A DNA stretch of 64,000 nt, from contig NZ_JBEXMJ010000020.1 in NCBI RefSeq assembly GCF_040610475.1, positions 1 through 64,000 of the forward strand, in the 5' to 3' direction. Position numbers and translations under genes: made by a program. Below, piece after piece: positions 52,539-61,599 of the stretch; position 1 is the stretch's first letter; each line of letters opens with the position of its first letter. Below the pieces are notes generated by a model. That model searched no databases and had not been told where the DNA came from. It saw only the letters and a program-made list of their open reading frames with translations. The DNA is from Actinopolymorpha sp. NPDC004070. Its GTDB lineage: Bacteria; Actinomycetota; Actinomycetes; Propionibacteriales; Actinopolymorphaceae.

Positions 52539-55328
52539 TCAGGACATCGGCAACGGAAGGTCGGTGTCGTCCAGAACGAACGACCCGTGCCCTTCCCGGA
52601 GGCTTCCGTCGGCACCGAGCGCCGGATCGCTCCAGTGGTCCCAGGCGGTGCCGACGTCGGCGAAACTGGCGGGATAGTTCACACGGAGCGCCGCGACGAT
52701 CTTCGTCTGCTCCGCGTCACCCCAGGTCGTGGTGTCCATGCTGGCGAGGTTCGCGCCCGCGATGGTGTCGGCCATCTTGGTTCCGGCCCGGCCTGAGGAG
52801 ATGATCGGGTTGGGGAAGTTCACGTGGTAGCGGTACACGAGCGCGACCGCGTGCTCGCAGGTGAAGACGTCCCCGAAGGTCGCCGGACGGGTTCCACCGT
52901 TCCCGTCGGGAACGGTGGGTACGTTCGTCCCCACGGCTTTCGCCCACGGTGTGCGAAGGATGTCCCGGATACGCGTGCGGGCCATGTCCCATTCACACCG
53001 CCAGAGCTCCGGGCTGTTGCGGCACATCATCAGGAAGCGGTACCACCAGTGCCAGTCCCGGAAGCGTTCGAAGTCGTCCGCCTCGGTGACGGGCACGGCG
53101 ACATCACGCTGGTAGCTCCCGCCACTTCCGGGCAGGCCGTAGAGCACCGGCGCACAGACGTACTTGCGCGCACCCGGGTCCCACATCGGATTGGGCCACG
53201 TCTGCGGCCACGGGTAGGCGGGATAGACGCCGAAGACGCCGAGATAGCGTTCGTAGACCGCCGGGTACTTCATTCGCAGGTACGCCAGCAGGGCGAACAA
53301 CTCCCCCGTGTGGTGCGCCGGCCAGATGGTCCAGTGCGCCACCCCGAGCGAGACCACCGCGCTGTCCCAGCCGTTCATCGAGTCGAGGTACGACCCGCAC
53401 TCCAGCGCTGCGACCGCTGCGACGACGCGGTAGGTGCTGGCACGCGCCACATCGGTCGCGGGATCGATTGCCGCACCGGTGAGCCGCATCGGGTCGACAC
53501 GGGTGTCCGGCGACCACAGGGAGTTCGGCTTGTACGAGCGGCTGATCGGGCCCTGCCCCATGCCCGGAACACTCGCCATCGAACCGGCCGCCACGCCGTC
53601 GACGGGAGCGACCACGCGGTTGGCGGGGATGTCGTAGTACATCGAGGCGTCGCGGGCCCAGACGGCGTCCCCGACGGCCGGATCGTCGCGCAACCAGATC
53701 CGGTCCTTGACGAACGTCGTCGGCGCGCTGGCGGTGTTCCACTTCCACGACTCCATCACCACCGGACAGTGCAGCCGGTCGGCGACCTTGACCCGCTCGG
53801 TGACACCCGGGGCCGTACCTCGGCGGGCGGTCGTGTCGGTCACCCATCGGGCGAGGACCGTGGCGGTCTCCGGGTCGAGCAGGCCGTGCACCGGCCCCCA
53901 GTACCTGCGTGGGTTGTGCAGATGGAACAACGGGTCGGCGGCGTGCGGGCCGGTGAGCGGCTCCAGTACGCCGGCCACCCCTTCGGTGCCGGCGTACCCC
54001 TGGAGGTGCCGAACGGCCCACTGCGTGGACCGCCCGTACTCGCGGTACGCGGCTGTCCCCTTGGCCGGCAGGCAGGTGAAGCCGACGAGCACCAGGTCGT
54101 CGTGCAGCTTCTCCACGTGGCCGCCCGGATCGCCGGCCCGGACGGCACCGCCGTACTTCTTCGTGGCATCGGAGTCACCTGGCTGGAGGTAGAAGCCGCC
54201 GTACCTCGTCTGCAGGGCGTAGAGGTGGTCGCTCGGCCAGGAGGGCGCTCCTCCGGTGAGCGCGGCGGTGAGGAACGCGACGAAGTCGTCGGCCATCGAC
54301 CGGATCACAGTCGCCTGGGCGGTCACGTCCGCGAGCGCCGACTCGGCGGCTCCCTTGATCCCCTTCGTACCACGGCGTTCGATGAGCAGGAACAACCAGG
54401 CCACCAGGGTGACGGCTTGGGCCACCGACTCCGCGGCCTTGGCGTCCAGCGTGACCGTGGAGCCGGACTCGGTGTGCGGGATGGGTGGTTGGGCGGCCTT
54501 CACGAACGACGCGAACCGCGTGCTGACGTGGGGCGTTCCCGTCACCGGCGGGTCAAGGTAGTACCCGCGCAGGAGCGCGCCCACGCTGACGATGCTCGGA
54601 GTGCGTACCGCGTGTGCGGCGAGTACCTGCGCGTCGAGATCGCTGAGCAGGTCCTGCAGCGACATCTTCCGCACCAGCACCGACTTGCGGTGTTCCTCGC
54701 TCTGCGCCGCCGTCCACGGCGTACCGGCCGCCTCCGCCTTGATGCGGTCGGAATTCCACTCGACGAACCATGAGGCGAGGTCACCCACCCAGGTGACGAG
54801 CCCCTGGATACCGGTGTCGAACACCTCACCCAGAGAAGGGTCCAGCATCGTCGCGACCATCCGCCAGGTGTTGAACTCCCGCCGGTTGAACGCGAAGTCG
54901 ATTCCGACGAACAGGTGACTGGTGTCAACCGGCGCTTGCTCGCACCCGGAGTAGGGAGCGAACGGCGACCCCGTCATGATGTTGCCGGTCGAGTAGAGGC
55001 GGTCGAGCGTCGTCGCCGACACGTCCTTGGTGGTGAGCGGCGCGGCCAGTTTCTCGGTGTCGAACAGAACGTCGAACTTCGCGCCGGCCCCCTTGGTGAA
55101 CCTGCTGTAGGCCAGCCGCCGCAGATTGAGGACGTTCCGCCGGAAGTCCTCGCGGGTGGGCGAGCTTCCTTCCATGCGGTCGATCCAGACGAGATAGTCC
55201 GCCAGCCGAGCTGTGTAGGCCTTCACCTCCTCCGAGCCGACCGCCGGTCCGTCCTGCCACGCCTCCCGCTGCCGGCGGCGCAGTCGCATCGTCGCCGCCA
55301 GGCCAGCCGCCGAAGCTACCGTCCCCAT
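52539..55328 (-). CDS. 929-residue cluster protein with a peptidoglycan-binding-like segment
   Basis: A large soluble protein of unknown function. The N-terminus is Ala-rich then Arg-rich (MGTVASAAGLAATMRLRRRQ) and not a clear signal. Residues about 400-445 (GGHVEKLHDDLVLVGF, STQWAVRHLQGYAG) resemble a PG_binding_1 helical bundle. Many Trp/Tyr-rich segments follow (AHWTIWPAHHTGE, PAYPWPQTWPNPMW, DWHWWYRFLMMCRN), reminiscent of carbohydrate- or wall-handling proteins. The last 150 residues (CEHAVALVYRYHVNFPNP) look helical. It is positioned between the 564-residue protein and the amidase with gaps of about 65 bp, so it is part of the same unit. Confidence 0.75.
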   Translation of the reverse strand: MGTVASAAGLAATMRLRRRQREAWQDGPAVGSEEVKAYTARLADYLVWIDRMEGSSPTREDFRRNVLNLRRLAYSRFTKGAGAKFDVLFDTEKLAAPLTTKDVSATTLDRLYSTGNIMTGSPFAPYSGCEQAPVDTSHLFVGIDFAFNRREFNTWRMVATMLDPSLGEVFDTGIQGLVTWVGDLASWFVEWNSDRIKAEAAGTPWTAAQSEEHRKSVLVRKMSLQDLLSDLDAQVLAAHAVRTPSIVSVGALLRGYYLDPPVTGTPHVSTRFASFVKAAQPPIPHTESGSTVTLDAKAAESVAQAVTLVAWLFLLIERRGTKGIKGAAESALADVTAQATVIRSMADDFVAFLTAALTGGAPSWPSDHLYALQTRYGGFYLQPGDSDATKKYGGAVRAGDPGGHVEKLHDDLVLVGFTCLPAKGTAAYREYGRSTQWAVRHLQGYAGTEGVAGVLEPLTGPHAADPLFHLHNPRRYWGPVHGLLDPETATVLARWVTDTTARRGTAPGVTERVKVADRLHCPVVMESWKWNTASAPTTFVKDRIWLRDDPAVGDAVWARDASMYYDIPANRVVAPVDGVAAGSMASVPGMGQGPISRSYKPNSLWSPDTRVDPMRLTGAAIDPATDVARASTYRVVAAVAALECGSYLDSMNGWDSAVVSLGVAHWTIWPAHHTGELFALLAYLRMKYPAVYERYLGVFGVYPAYPWPQTWPNPMWDPGARKYVCAPVLYGLPGSGGSYQRDVAVPVTEADDFERFRDWHWWYRFLMMCRNSPELWRCEWDMARTRIRDILRTPWAKAVGTNVPTVPDGNGGTRPATFGDVFTCEHAVALVYRYHVNFPNPIISSGRAGTKMADTIAGANLASMDTTTWGDAEQTKIVAALRVNYPASFADVGTAWDHWSDPALGADGSLREGHGSFVLDDTDLPLPMS

Positions 55329-55395
55329 GCCTTCCCCCAGGTGTCACTCGTGTACGGCGCGGTGCCTACACGGTCTTGGTCCGTGTACGGCGACG

Positions 55396-57090
55396 TCAGT
55401 CGATGGTGTCGAAGCGCAGGCCGCTGGAACTCTGTCTGCGTCCGGCCCGCCTGCCGCGGCCGACCCAGAAGTAGGACTCCCCGCCGACCCATCTGGCGTA
55501 CTGCGTGGTGCGGGTGACCACGGCCCCCTCGGACGGCACCTCCTCCTCGGGCAGTTCGAGCGGTTCGCCCGGACGCAGCAGCCGGCCGAGCGGGTTCAGC
55601 GGGACCGGTTGGCCGTCCGGTCCGGTGCGACTGAGGGTGGCGCGTCGCAGGTGGTTGACGCCCGGCCGTACCTCCACCGGCAGCAGCGGGATCCAGTGCT
55701 CGGGTACGTCGGTCATCAGCCGGTAGTGCAGCCTTGCCGGGTCGGTGCCGTCACCGCCGATGACAGCGGTTCCACCGGTTCCGTCGAAGGCCGGGGCAGC
55801 CGCGGCCTCGGCCCGGTCGAGGGTGCGACCGACGGCGTTGGTGACTTTGCGTTCGATCGCCCATGCCTGGTTCGCACCCTCGTCACGGGCGAACGCGACC
55901 TCCTCCAGCGGGTCGCTCTCGAGCGTCTGGGCGAGCACCGGCGCGACGAACAGGCCCGCCTCCGCCGCAACTCCTCCCGAGGCGCCGAGCTGGAACAGTG
56001 ACCATCCGGCGTCGCCCCTGCCATCGCCCTGTCCGGGCACCAGGCACTGTTCGCCGAAGGTGTCCGCGACGACGACAGAGGTGATGCTCGTCAGCGAGCC
56101 GACCGGAACGTCGACGGGCACGACGTACCAGTCGTTGGCGTACACCGTGGCGAACTCCACCAGCAGCATGCGGGCGAGATCCTCCGGCGCGGTTTCGATC
56201 CCACCGAAGTTCACTCGGGCGTCCTCGAACTCCCAGTAACGCCGAGAGGGCATCCCGGCGAAGAACGCCGGCGCGGGCAGGACGGTGCGGACGAGTTCTG
56301 TTCGGTCGGCCGGCGCCTGCAGCGGGGTCGCCTTGTCGTCGACGACGAACGAGTGCCAGTCCAGACGGCCCCCGTCGTACGCGGGTGCGCCGAGGGTGAC
56401 CTGCTGCCCGCCGCGGTCTGCGCCCACGGCGAACTCGTACTCCATGCGGGCGGGCTTCCACGCGGACCGCTCCGGCCGGACGGTCGCCAGCCGGGACGTC
56501 GCCCACGCGAGCCAGCGCACCGCGACCTGCCGGGCGGTCTCGGCGTCCGCGCCCTGCAGCCCCCACTCGGGCAGTCCGTCCGGCAGCGTCGCTCCCAGCG
56601 CGTCCGCCAGGGCGGCTCCGTCGGGGACGCGACCCGAGACCACCGCCAGGTAACGGCGGGCGGCGGCGTCGAGGAGGGGACCGAGCAGCGCCTCGTCCGC
56701 CCGGAGCGGGTAGGTGGCCACGATGGCGTCAGCCACCGCGCCGGTCAACCCGGCGGCGGCCAGCATACGCAGGAAGTGCTGCCCGGCTTCGGCGGCTGCA
56801 CGCAGATCCGGTGTGGGCTCCTCCCGCTCGACCAGGACCTCCAGCGGCGTGGCGCCGTCGTAGTCCTCGGCGACGAGGTCGGCACCTGGACGGAACCTGG
56901 TGACGCGGTCGGAGGTGGCGCGGACCCGGACCCAGACGGGCGACCCCGCGTCGTCGCCGAGGAACTCCCCGAACTGCCACTGCCGCGCCAGCGTCCACAG
57001 CGGGTCGTTTACCTGTGCCTCCAGCGCCGGGCGCATGTCGCCGGCACGGGCCCGTGGCTCGATCCGGGTCCAGGTGGTGATGGATGACAT
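55396..57090 (-). CDS. 564-residue conserved cluster protein
   Basis: A soluble protein. The N-terminal signature is TWTRIEPRARAGDMRPALEA followed by ARQWQFGEFLGDDAGSPV. I recall the latter from uncharacterised proteins of diverse bacteria that travel with relatives of the 1501-residue and FG-GAP proteins. The central part includes WKPARMEYEFAVGADRGGQQ and PSRRYWEFEDARVNFGGIET, and the end RTTQYARWVGGESYFWVGRG. These aromatic blocks suggest a beta-rich binding or structural protein. It starts 3 bp after the 1501-residue gene stop. No enzyme motif was found. Confidence 0.78.
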   Translation of the reverse strand: MSSITTWTRIEPRARAGDMRPALEAQVNDPLWTLARQWQFGEFLGDDAGSPVWVRVRATSDRVTRFRPGADLVAEDYDGATPLEVLVEREEPTPDLRAAAEAGQHFLRMLAAAGLTGAVADAIVATYPLRADEALLGPLLDAAARRYLAVVSGRVPDGAALADALGATLPDGLPEWGLQGADAETARQVAVRWLAWATSRLATVRPERSAWKPARMEYEFAVGADRGGQQVTLGAPAYDGGRLDWHSFVVDDKATPLQAPADRTELVRTVLPAPAFFAGMPSRRYWEFEDARVNFGGIETAPEDLARMLLVEFATVYANDWYVVPVDVPVGSLTSITSVVVADTFGEQCLVPGQGDGRGDAGWSLFQLGASGGVAAEAGLFVAPVLAQTLESDPLEEVAFARDEGANQAWAIERKVTNAVGRTLDRAEAAAAPAFDGTGGTAVIGGDGTDPARLHYRLMTDVPEHWIPLLPVEVRPGVNHLRRATLSRTGPDGQPVPLNPLGRLLRPGEPLELPEEEVPSEGAVVTRTTQYARWVGGESYFWVGRGRRAGRRQSSSGLRFDTID

Positions 57091-57093
57091 GGG

Positions 57094-60000
57094 TCACCTC
57101 GCCAATGTGCGGGAGAAGTCGGTCGCGGTCGCGTCGGTGCGGACCACGTTCATCGGGAGTACGGCCGCGGGCAGGAGTTGTCCGACGTCGGTGAGGGCGT
57201 CGGGGTTGGTGGGATGCAGGGCCTCCAGGTCGACAGCCCGCAGCTGGGCCAGGGCAAGCGCCTCCTCGACCGTCTCCCCGAGGATGTCCGGATCCCACGT
57301 GGCCCGTCCGTCCGGTGGTACGGCCAACAGCATCGTGTTCGGCGGTGCGGCGTTCGGGCTGTCCACGCTCAGTGCGACGCCGGTGGTCTCCGCAGCGGCC
57401 GGAAGGACCTCCGCCCACTCGTCCACGACGAACCCGGTGAGACCCGAATCCATGCCCACCAGGCCGGACCACGGGTCGGCGAGCGGTGCGTGCACGAGCA
57501 GGGAGACACGGCTTCCTGCCACCCGCGGCCCCTCGAACCGAAGGCCGAGCCAACGGTCACCCGGTGCGTACGGCAGTTGGGCCACACGCAGGCCGAGAGT
57601 GTCGCCGGCGTCCAGCGCCTCCGCGTAGCCGACGCTGGTGACCAGCCGGTCGACGCCTCGGCGGACGCGGCCCACCGAGGTGAGCCAGGCTGTGGCCGCC
57701 GTCGGGTCGCCGCCCTGGAGTTCGGCGCTGCGGGCGAGCACCTGTTCGAGCGCCACGCCGTTGGGCGGGGTGAAACTGCCGAGCAGGGGCACCTGCCGAC
57801 CGATCAGAGCGGACAGGATGTCCCGGCCGGACTCCGCGATGTCAGCTTCCTGGATCCGGCGGCTTAGTTCGGTGGTGGCCGAGGACGCGAGGGCGCCCAG
57901 CTCGGCATCTGCTGCCCACGGTGCCGGCAGCACCCCGGGGATGCCGAGCAGAGCCGCGCGTCGCAGGCCGTCCCGTCGCTGTCCGGGGACGCGCAGGGCT
58001 GCGAGCGCGGTGTCGGTGAGTGCTCGGACAGCGTCCGCCCGGGTGGCGAACTCGTCGACGGTCTCGCTCTCCCCGGTCTGCCCGGCGGCAGAGGCGACGG
58101 ACTCCGGCAGGTCGAGGTCCGAGGCGGCGAGCGGCCGAGCCGAACTCACCAGATCACGTGCGGCAGTAGCGGCCTCGAGCAGTTCCGGCAGCCCGAGAAC
58201 GTCGCTTCCCCACTCCGGTGCCCGATCGGCGAGCAGGGTGAGCCGAGCTCCGTCCGGAACGTCCGGTCGGTCCGCGGCACGGAGTAGCAGCAGCCGTTCG
58301 AGATCGCACCCGGCCGGTGCGCCGGCTCCGACCGAGAGAGCGGCCACGTCGAGGGCGGAAAGGTCGAGTTCACTCAGCGGGAACTCCACGATGCTCGCCG
58401 CCTCACTCCCCCCGTCTCCCGCCCCGGCGTCCACGCGCACCCGGACGCGGACACGCGTCGACGCCGGCAGCAGGCTGGACATCCACGCGTCGGCCTCCGG
58501 TGAGGCGACAGCGCGTGCCTGCGCGGTAGCGTCGACCGGCCACCGGGTTCGGTCCGCGCACGACCCGGCGGGCAGGACGGTCAGGACTCGGTGGGTCAGC
58601 GCGACACCGGTCCGCGGCGTACGAACCGCCTCCAGTTCGGGTGGCGGCGCCTCACCGCGGCCGAGCGCGTCCAGCGTTGCCCCCGCTCGCAACGGATTGC
58701 CGAGGACGGCCTGGTGCACGCCCTCGACCAGCAGCGCGTCCGCCACGGAGTCGACCGCGTCGTCCAGGTCGTCGAGCACCTGGGCGAGTGCGGCGATCTG
58801 GTCGGTCTGGTTCGCGGGTACGCCGACGTCGCGAACCAGGTCCAGGCGGCCCGCCTTGCGAAGCCGGTGCAACGCCAAGCCGTCGACGACCGACGTCGTG
58901 GTGACGGCCTCGCTGACCTGTCCCTCGGAGTCGACCGCCGAGCCCCGCAGCGGCGCGATCGCGCGAAAGCGGTCGATGTGGGCCGCGAGCGCCGGCAGCG
59001 GGTGATCCTGGACGGCGCGTTCGAACCGGTAACCCAGCAGGGCGCCGAGCGGCTGGCCCTGACGTACGCCGTCGAGGATCCAGGCTGCGGTGCGTACCCG
59101 GTCCGAAGGCAGGGAGACCGCGAGCGGCCCGGTGGGGTCCTCCCCGTGGGCACGGTGCCCCGACCGAAGGACCGCCGCGGTGGTGGCTTGCGCCAGCGAG
59201 GGCGCGTGCACGAATCCGGGCGAGTCGGGAATCCGGGTGAGCGGTCCGGGCTCGTTCGGCGGCAGTTCGCCCGCCGGAACGACCGGCCGGGTGGGACGGG
59301 GGCGTACGTCGGTCACCCAGCCGAACCCGCCCACGTGCACGCCGGTCGGCTGTCCGCCGGCGGGTCGGCGTAGCCAGGCGAGCCGTTTGGTGGCCAGCGA
59401 GGTGATCCAGGCGTCCAGGCGGTGCGACGCGGCGTCGAGAGTCTGCGCCATCGTTCGTTCGAGGTCGCGGGCCGGGACGTTCACCAGCGCGGTGATCGCC
59501 GAGCGCGCTTCCCACAGGTCGGCTGCGTCGACGTCGCGGGTGGACTGCTGTCCGGCGAGGTACGCCCCGACGGACTGGGGCGTCCCGGGCCGCTGACGCT
59601 GCAGCCTGCGCCACGCGGTCGGCGTGTCGGTGCCGGGGACGACGTCGACGAGTTCGGGCTCCGCCCGCTCCGCGAGCGGCGTGCCGAGAATGCGGTCGGC
59701 GGCGATGACGTACTCCGCGAGCAGCGACTGGCGCAGCAGCCGGTACAGCAGCGGGGTGCGCTCAGGTGCCACCACGTCGACGGCGTCGCGCAGCCACTCC
59801 GCCGTGCGGACGGCCGCGGTGAGGTTGCGCAGGTACGCCGACGGCTCTGCGCCGTCCGCACGTACCCACGGCAGGTCGAGCGGGAACGACTCGCGGGCAT
59901 GGACGAGCCGCGTCACCCGGACGTCGAACGGAGTGAGCCCGAGCCGCTGCCCCAGGGCGGCGGCTCCGGCCGCGAGTTGGGTCCGCCACTCCTGCCGCAG

Positions 60001-61599
60001 CCCGAGTTCTGCGAACCGCCACAGGTAGGCGACGTACTCCGCCCCGAGCGCGTTGCGGCCGAACAGCCGGCGAGCCAGCGGCGACATCGCCAGCAACCGC
60101 ACGAGGGTCAGGTCCGGTCGGGTGTCGTCCGGCCTGATCCTCGGCACCGCCTGGGTGTCGGCCACGGCAGGCTCGAAGACCAACTGCCGCACCCGGCCCA
60201 GGAACCCGACCACGGCCGGGTCCAGGCGACGCCGTCCGAGCGCGCTTCCCTCCACGTCGGCCCAGCGCCGTAACGGCAGGATGGGCAGGATGCCGTAGGG
60301 CTGGGACCCGATCCGCAGAGCGGGCACCGGACCGTTGGGCCGCAGGTAGTCCATCGCGTGCTGCCGCGCTCCGCGCACGGCGGCGTCGGAGAACCGTCCG
60401 GCGGTCAGTTGGCTGAGGAAGTACCCCCAGGTCGTCCCCCACAGCGCGGTGACCATCGCCTTGGCGGTGACGTCGTCAGTGCCGTCGCCGCCGCGCGCAC
60501 GGCGCAGCGGCGTGGCGCTGCTCGGCCGTGGCGCGGGCGGCGGGGGCGTTCCGGGTTCCCCGTCCGGGGGAACGGGCGGCTCCGCCAGGTCGAGCCCCAA
60601 CGCGGCGGCGAGTACGTGCGAGTTGGTGCCGCCCCGGTCGTCCCCGTCGGGTTGCCCTGAGGACAGACGCACCTGGTACGCCGCCGCGTGCGCGGGATCG
60701 TTGCGGCTGTACGCGGACGAGGTCGTCTCGGTGTTGTTGGTTGCCGCACCTGGCGGTACGTATCCCAGACCGCGGGTGTGGTACTGCGCGGTGATCAGGT
60801 CCGCGAGCGCCTGGGTGGACGCCACCGGTCGCCCCGTGGCGGGGTCCGTGGCGTCCTCGCGCACGCCGTACACGAAGATGCGGGCGTACCCGCCCACCGG
60901 CCTGGGCAACCGGATGCCCATGCCCACGGCCTCGGCCTGGTCGAAGTCGACGAGCCAGCGGATCGCGTCGTCGACCGGCGGTTGCGTACGCGGATCCACA
61001 CCAGGCTCAGTGGTCGTGGTCGCGACCGGGTCCGAGGCAGGGTCCGTGGTCGGGTCCGAGGCAGGGCTGGGATCGGGTCCGACGGCCAGACTCGCCGGGA
61101 TGTCCCCGCCGACCACCCGAACGACCGGTGCGGCCGGACCGAGTGGATAGGCGACGACGTACCAGCGAGACGGCAGGCACCCGGCGGTGGCCCGCCGGGT
61201 CCAGGTCGTGGTTCGCAGGGACACGTCCGGGATGGCCGGCGGCGGCGCCTGGCCCGGATCGGTGCCGGGCGCGGGCCGATCGCCGGGGTTCGTCGGCTCG
61301 GTCACCCGCGCGATCCAGGCCGCCCGCTCCGCGCCGAACCGGGTGGCGAGTTCCGCCCAGGCGGCGTCCTCCACACCGGTGTCGGCACCGGCCGTCCACA
61401 CCGTGGTCCAGTAGCGGCGCGCCCAGTCCGCCTCGTCGGCGGTGAGGTCGCGTTCGTGGCTGTCGACGTGCAGGTCGTCCGGATACACCCGGAGCAGCAA
61501 CTCACTCGGGGTGAACCTGGTCTCGAGACGCACCGGCAACAACAGCACCGGCCAGGCGGTCGAGAGGGTCCGGAGGTCGGTGGCGCCAGGGTCGCTCAT
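57094..61599 (-). CDS. 1501-residue conserved giant cluster protein
   Basis: The longest protein in the window, with no signal peptide or membrane helix. The N-terminus has LLPVRLETRFTPSELLLRVY with DDLHVDSHERDL, then DWARRYWTTVW and RAAWIARVTEPTNPGD. Near residue 430 is ALRIGSQPYGILPILPL. I associate both blocks with an uncharacterised family in many bacterial phyla. Long Pro/Thr/Asp-rich stretches (about 180-220 and 340-370) separate domains. The C-terminal 150 residues (WLGLRFEGPRVAGSRVSLLV) form an alpha/beta domain. The start ATG at 61599 overlaps the FG-GAP stop as ATGA, so expression is coupled. Function unknown. Confidence 0.8.
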   Translation of the reverse strand: MSDPGATDLRTLSTAWPVLLLPVRLETRFTPSELLLRVYPDDLHVDSHERDLTADEADWARRYWTTVWTAGADTGVEDAAWAELATRFGAERAAWIARVTEPTNPGDRPAPGTDPGQAPPPAIPDVSLRTTTWTRRATAGCLPSRWYVVAYPLGPAAPVVRVVGGDIPASLAVGPDPSPASDPTTDPASDPVATTTTEPGVDPRTQPPVDDAIRWLVDFDQAEAVGMGIRLPRPVGGYARIFVYGVREDATDPATGRPVASTQALADLITAQYHTRGLGYVPPGAATNNTETTSSAYSRNDPAHAAAYQVRLSSGQPDGDDRGGTNSHVLAAALGLDLAEPPVPPDGEPGTPPPPAPRPSSATPLRRARGGDGTDDVTAKAMVTALWGTTWGYFLSQLTAGRFSDAAVRGARQHAMDYLRPNGPVPALRIGSQPYGILPILPLRRWADVEGSALGRRRLDPAVVGFLGRVRQLVFEPAVADTQAVPRIRPDDTRPDLTLVRLLAMSPLARRLFGRNALGAEYVAYLWRFAELGLRQEWRTQLAAGAAALGQRLGLTPFDVRVTRLVHARESFPLDLPWVRADGAEPSAYLRNLTAAVRTAEWLRDAVDVVAPERTPLLYRLLRQSLLAEYVIAADRILGTPLAERAEPELVDVVPGTDTPTAWRRLQRQRPGTPQSVGAYLAGQQSTRDVDAADLWEARSAITALVNVPARDLERTMAQTLDAASHRLDAWITSLATKRLAWLRRPAGGQPTGVHVGGFGWVTDVRPRPTRPVVPAGELPPNEPGPLTRIPDSPGFVHAPSLAQATTAAVLRSGHRAHGEDPTGPLAVSLPSDRVRTAAWILDGVRQGQPLGALLGYRFERAVQDHPLPALAAHIDRFRAIAPLRGSAVDSEGQVSEAVTTTSVVDGLALHRLRKAGRLDLVRDVGVPANQTDQIAALAQVLDDLDDAVDSVADALLVEGVHQAVLGNPLRAGATLDALGRGEAPPPELEAVRTPRTGVALTHRVLTVLPAGSCADRTRWPVDATAQARAVASPEADAWMSSLLPASTRVRVRVRVDAGAGDGGSEAASIVEFPLSELDLSALDVAALSVGAGAPAGCDLERLLLLRAADRPDVPDGARLTLLADRAPEWGSDVLGLPELLEAATAARDLVSSARPLAASDLDLPESVASAAGQTGESETVDEFATRADAVRALTDTALAALRVPGQRRDGLRRAALLGIPGVLPAPWAADAELGALASSATTELSRRIQEADIAESGRDILSALIGRQVPLLGSFTPPNGVALEQVLARSAELQGGDPTAATAWLTSVGRVRRGVDRLVTSVGYAEALDAGDTLGLRVAQLPYAPGDRWLGLRFEGPRVAGSRVSLLVHAPLADPWSGLVGMDSGLTGFVVDEWAEVLPAAAETTGVALSVDSPNAAPPNTMLLAVPPDGRATWDPDILGETVEEALALAQLRAVDLEALHPTNPDALTDVGQLLPAAVLPMNVVRTDATATDFSRTLAR

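Noticed and set aside
52824..54773. Plus-strand open frame of 649 codons
   Set aside because: Antisense to the 929-residue protein; His/Arg/Gly-rich composition and no family similarity. The same holds for long plus-strand frames at 46407-48236, 57638-59005 and 61686-63389.
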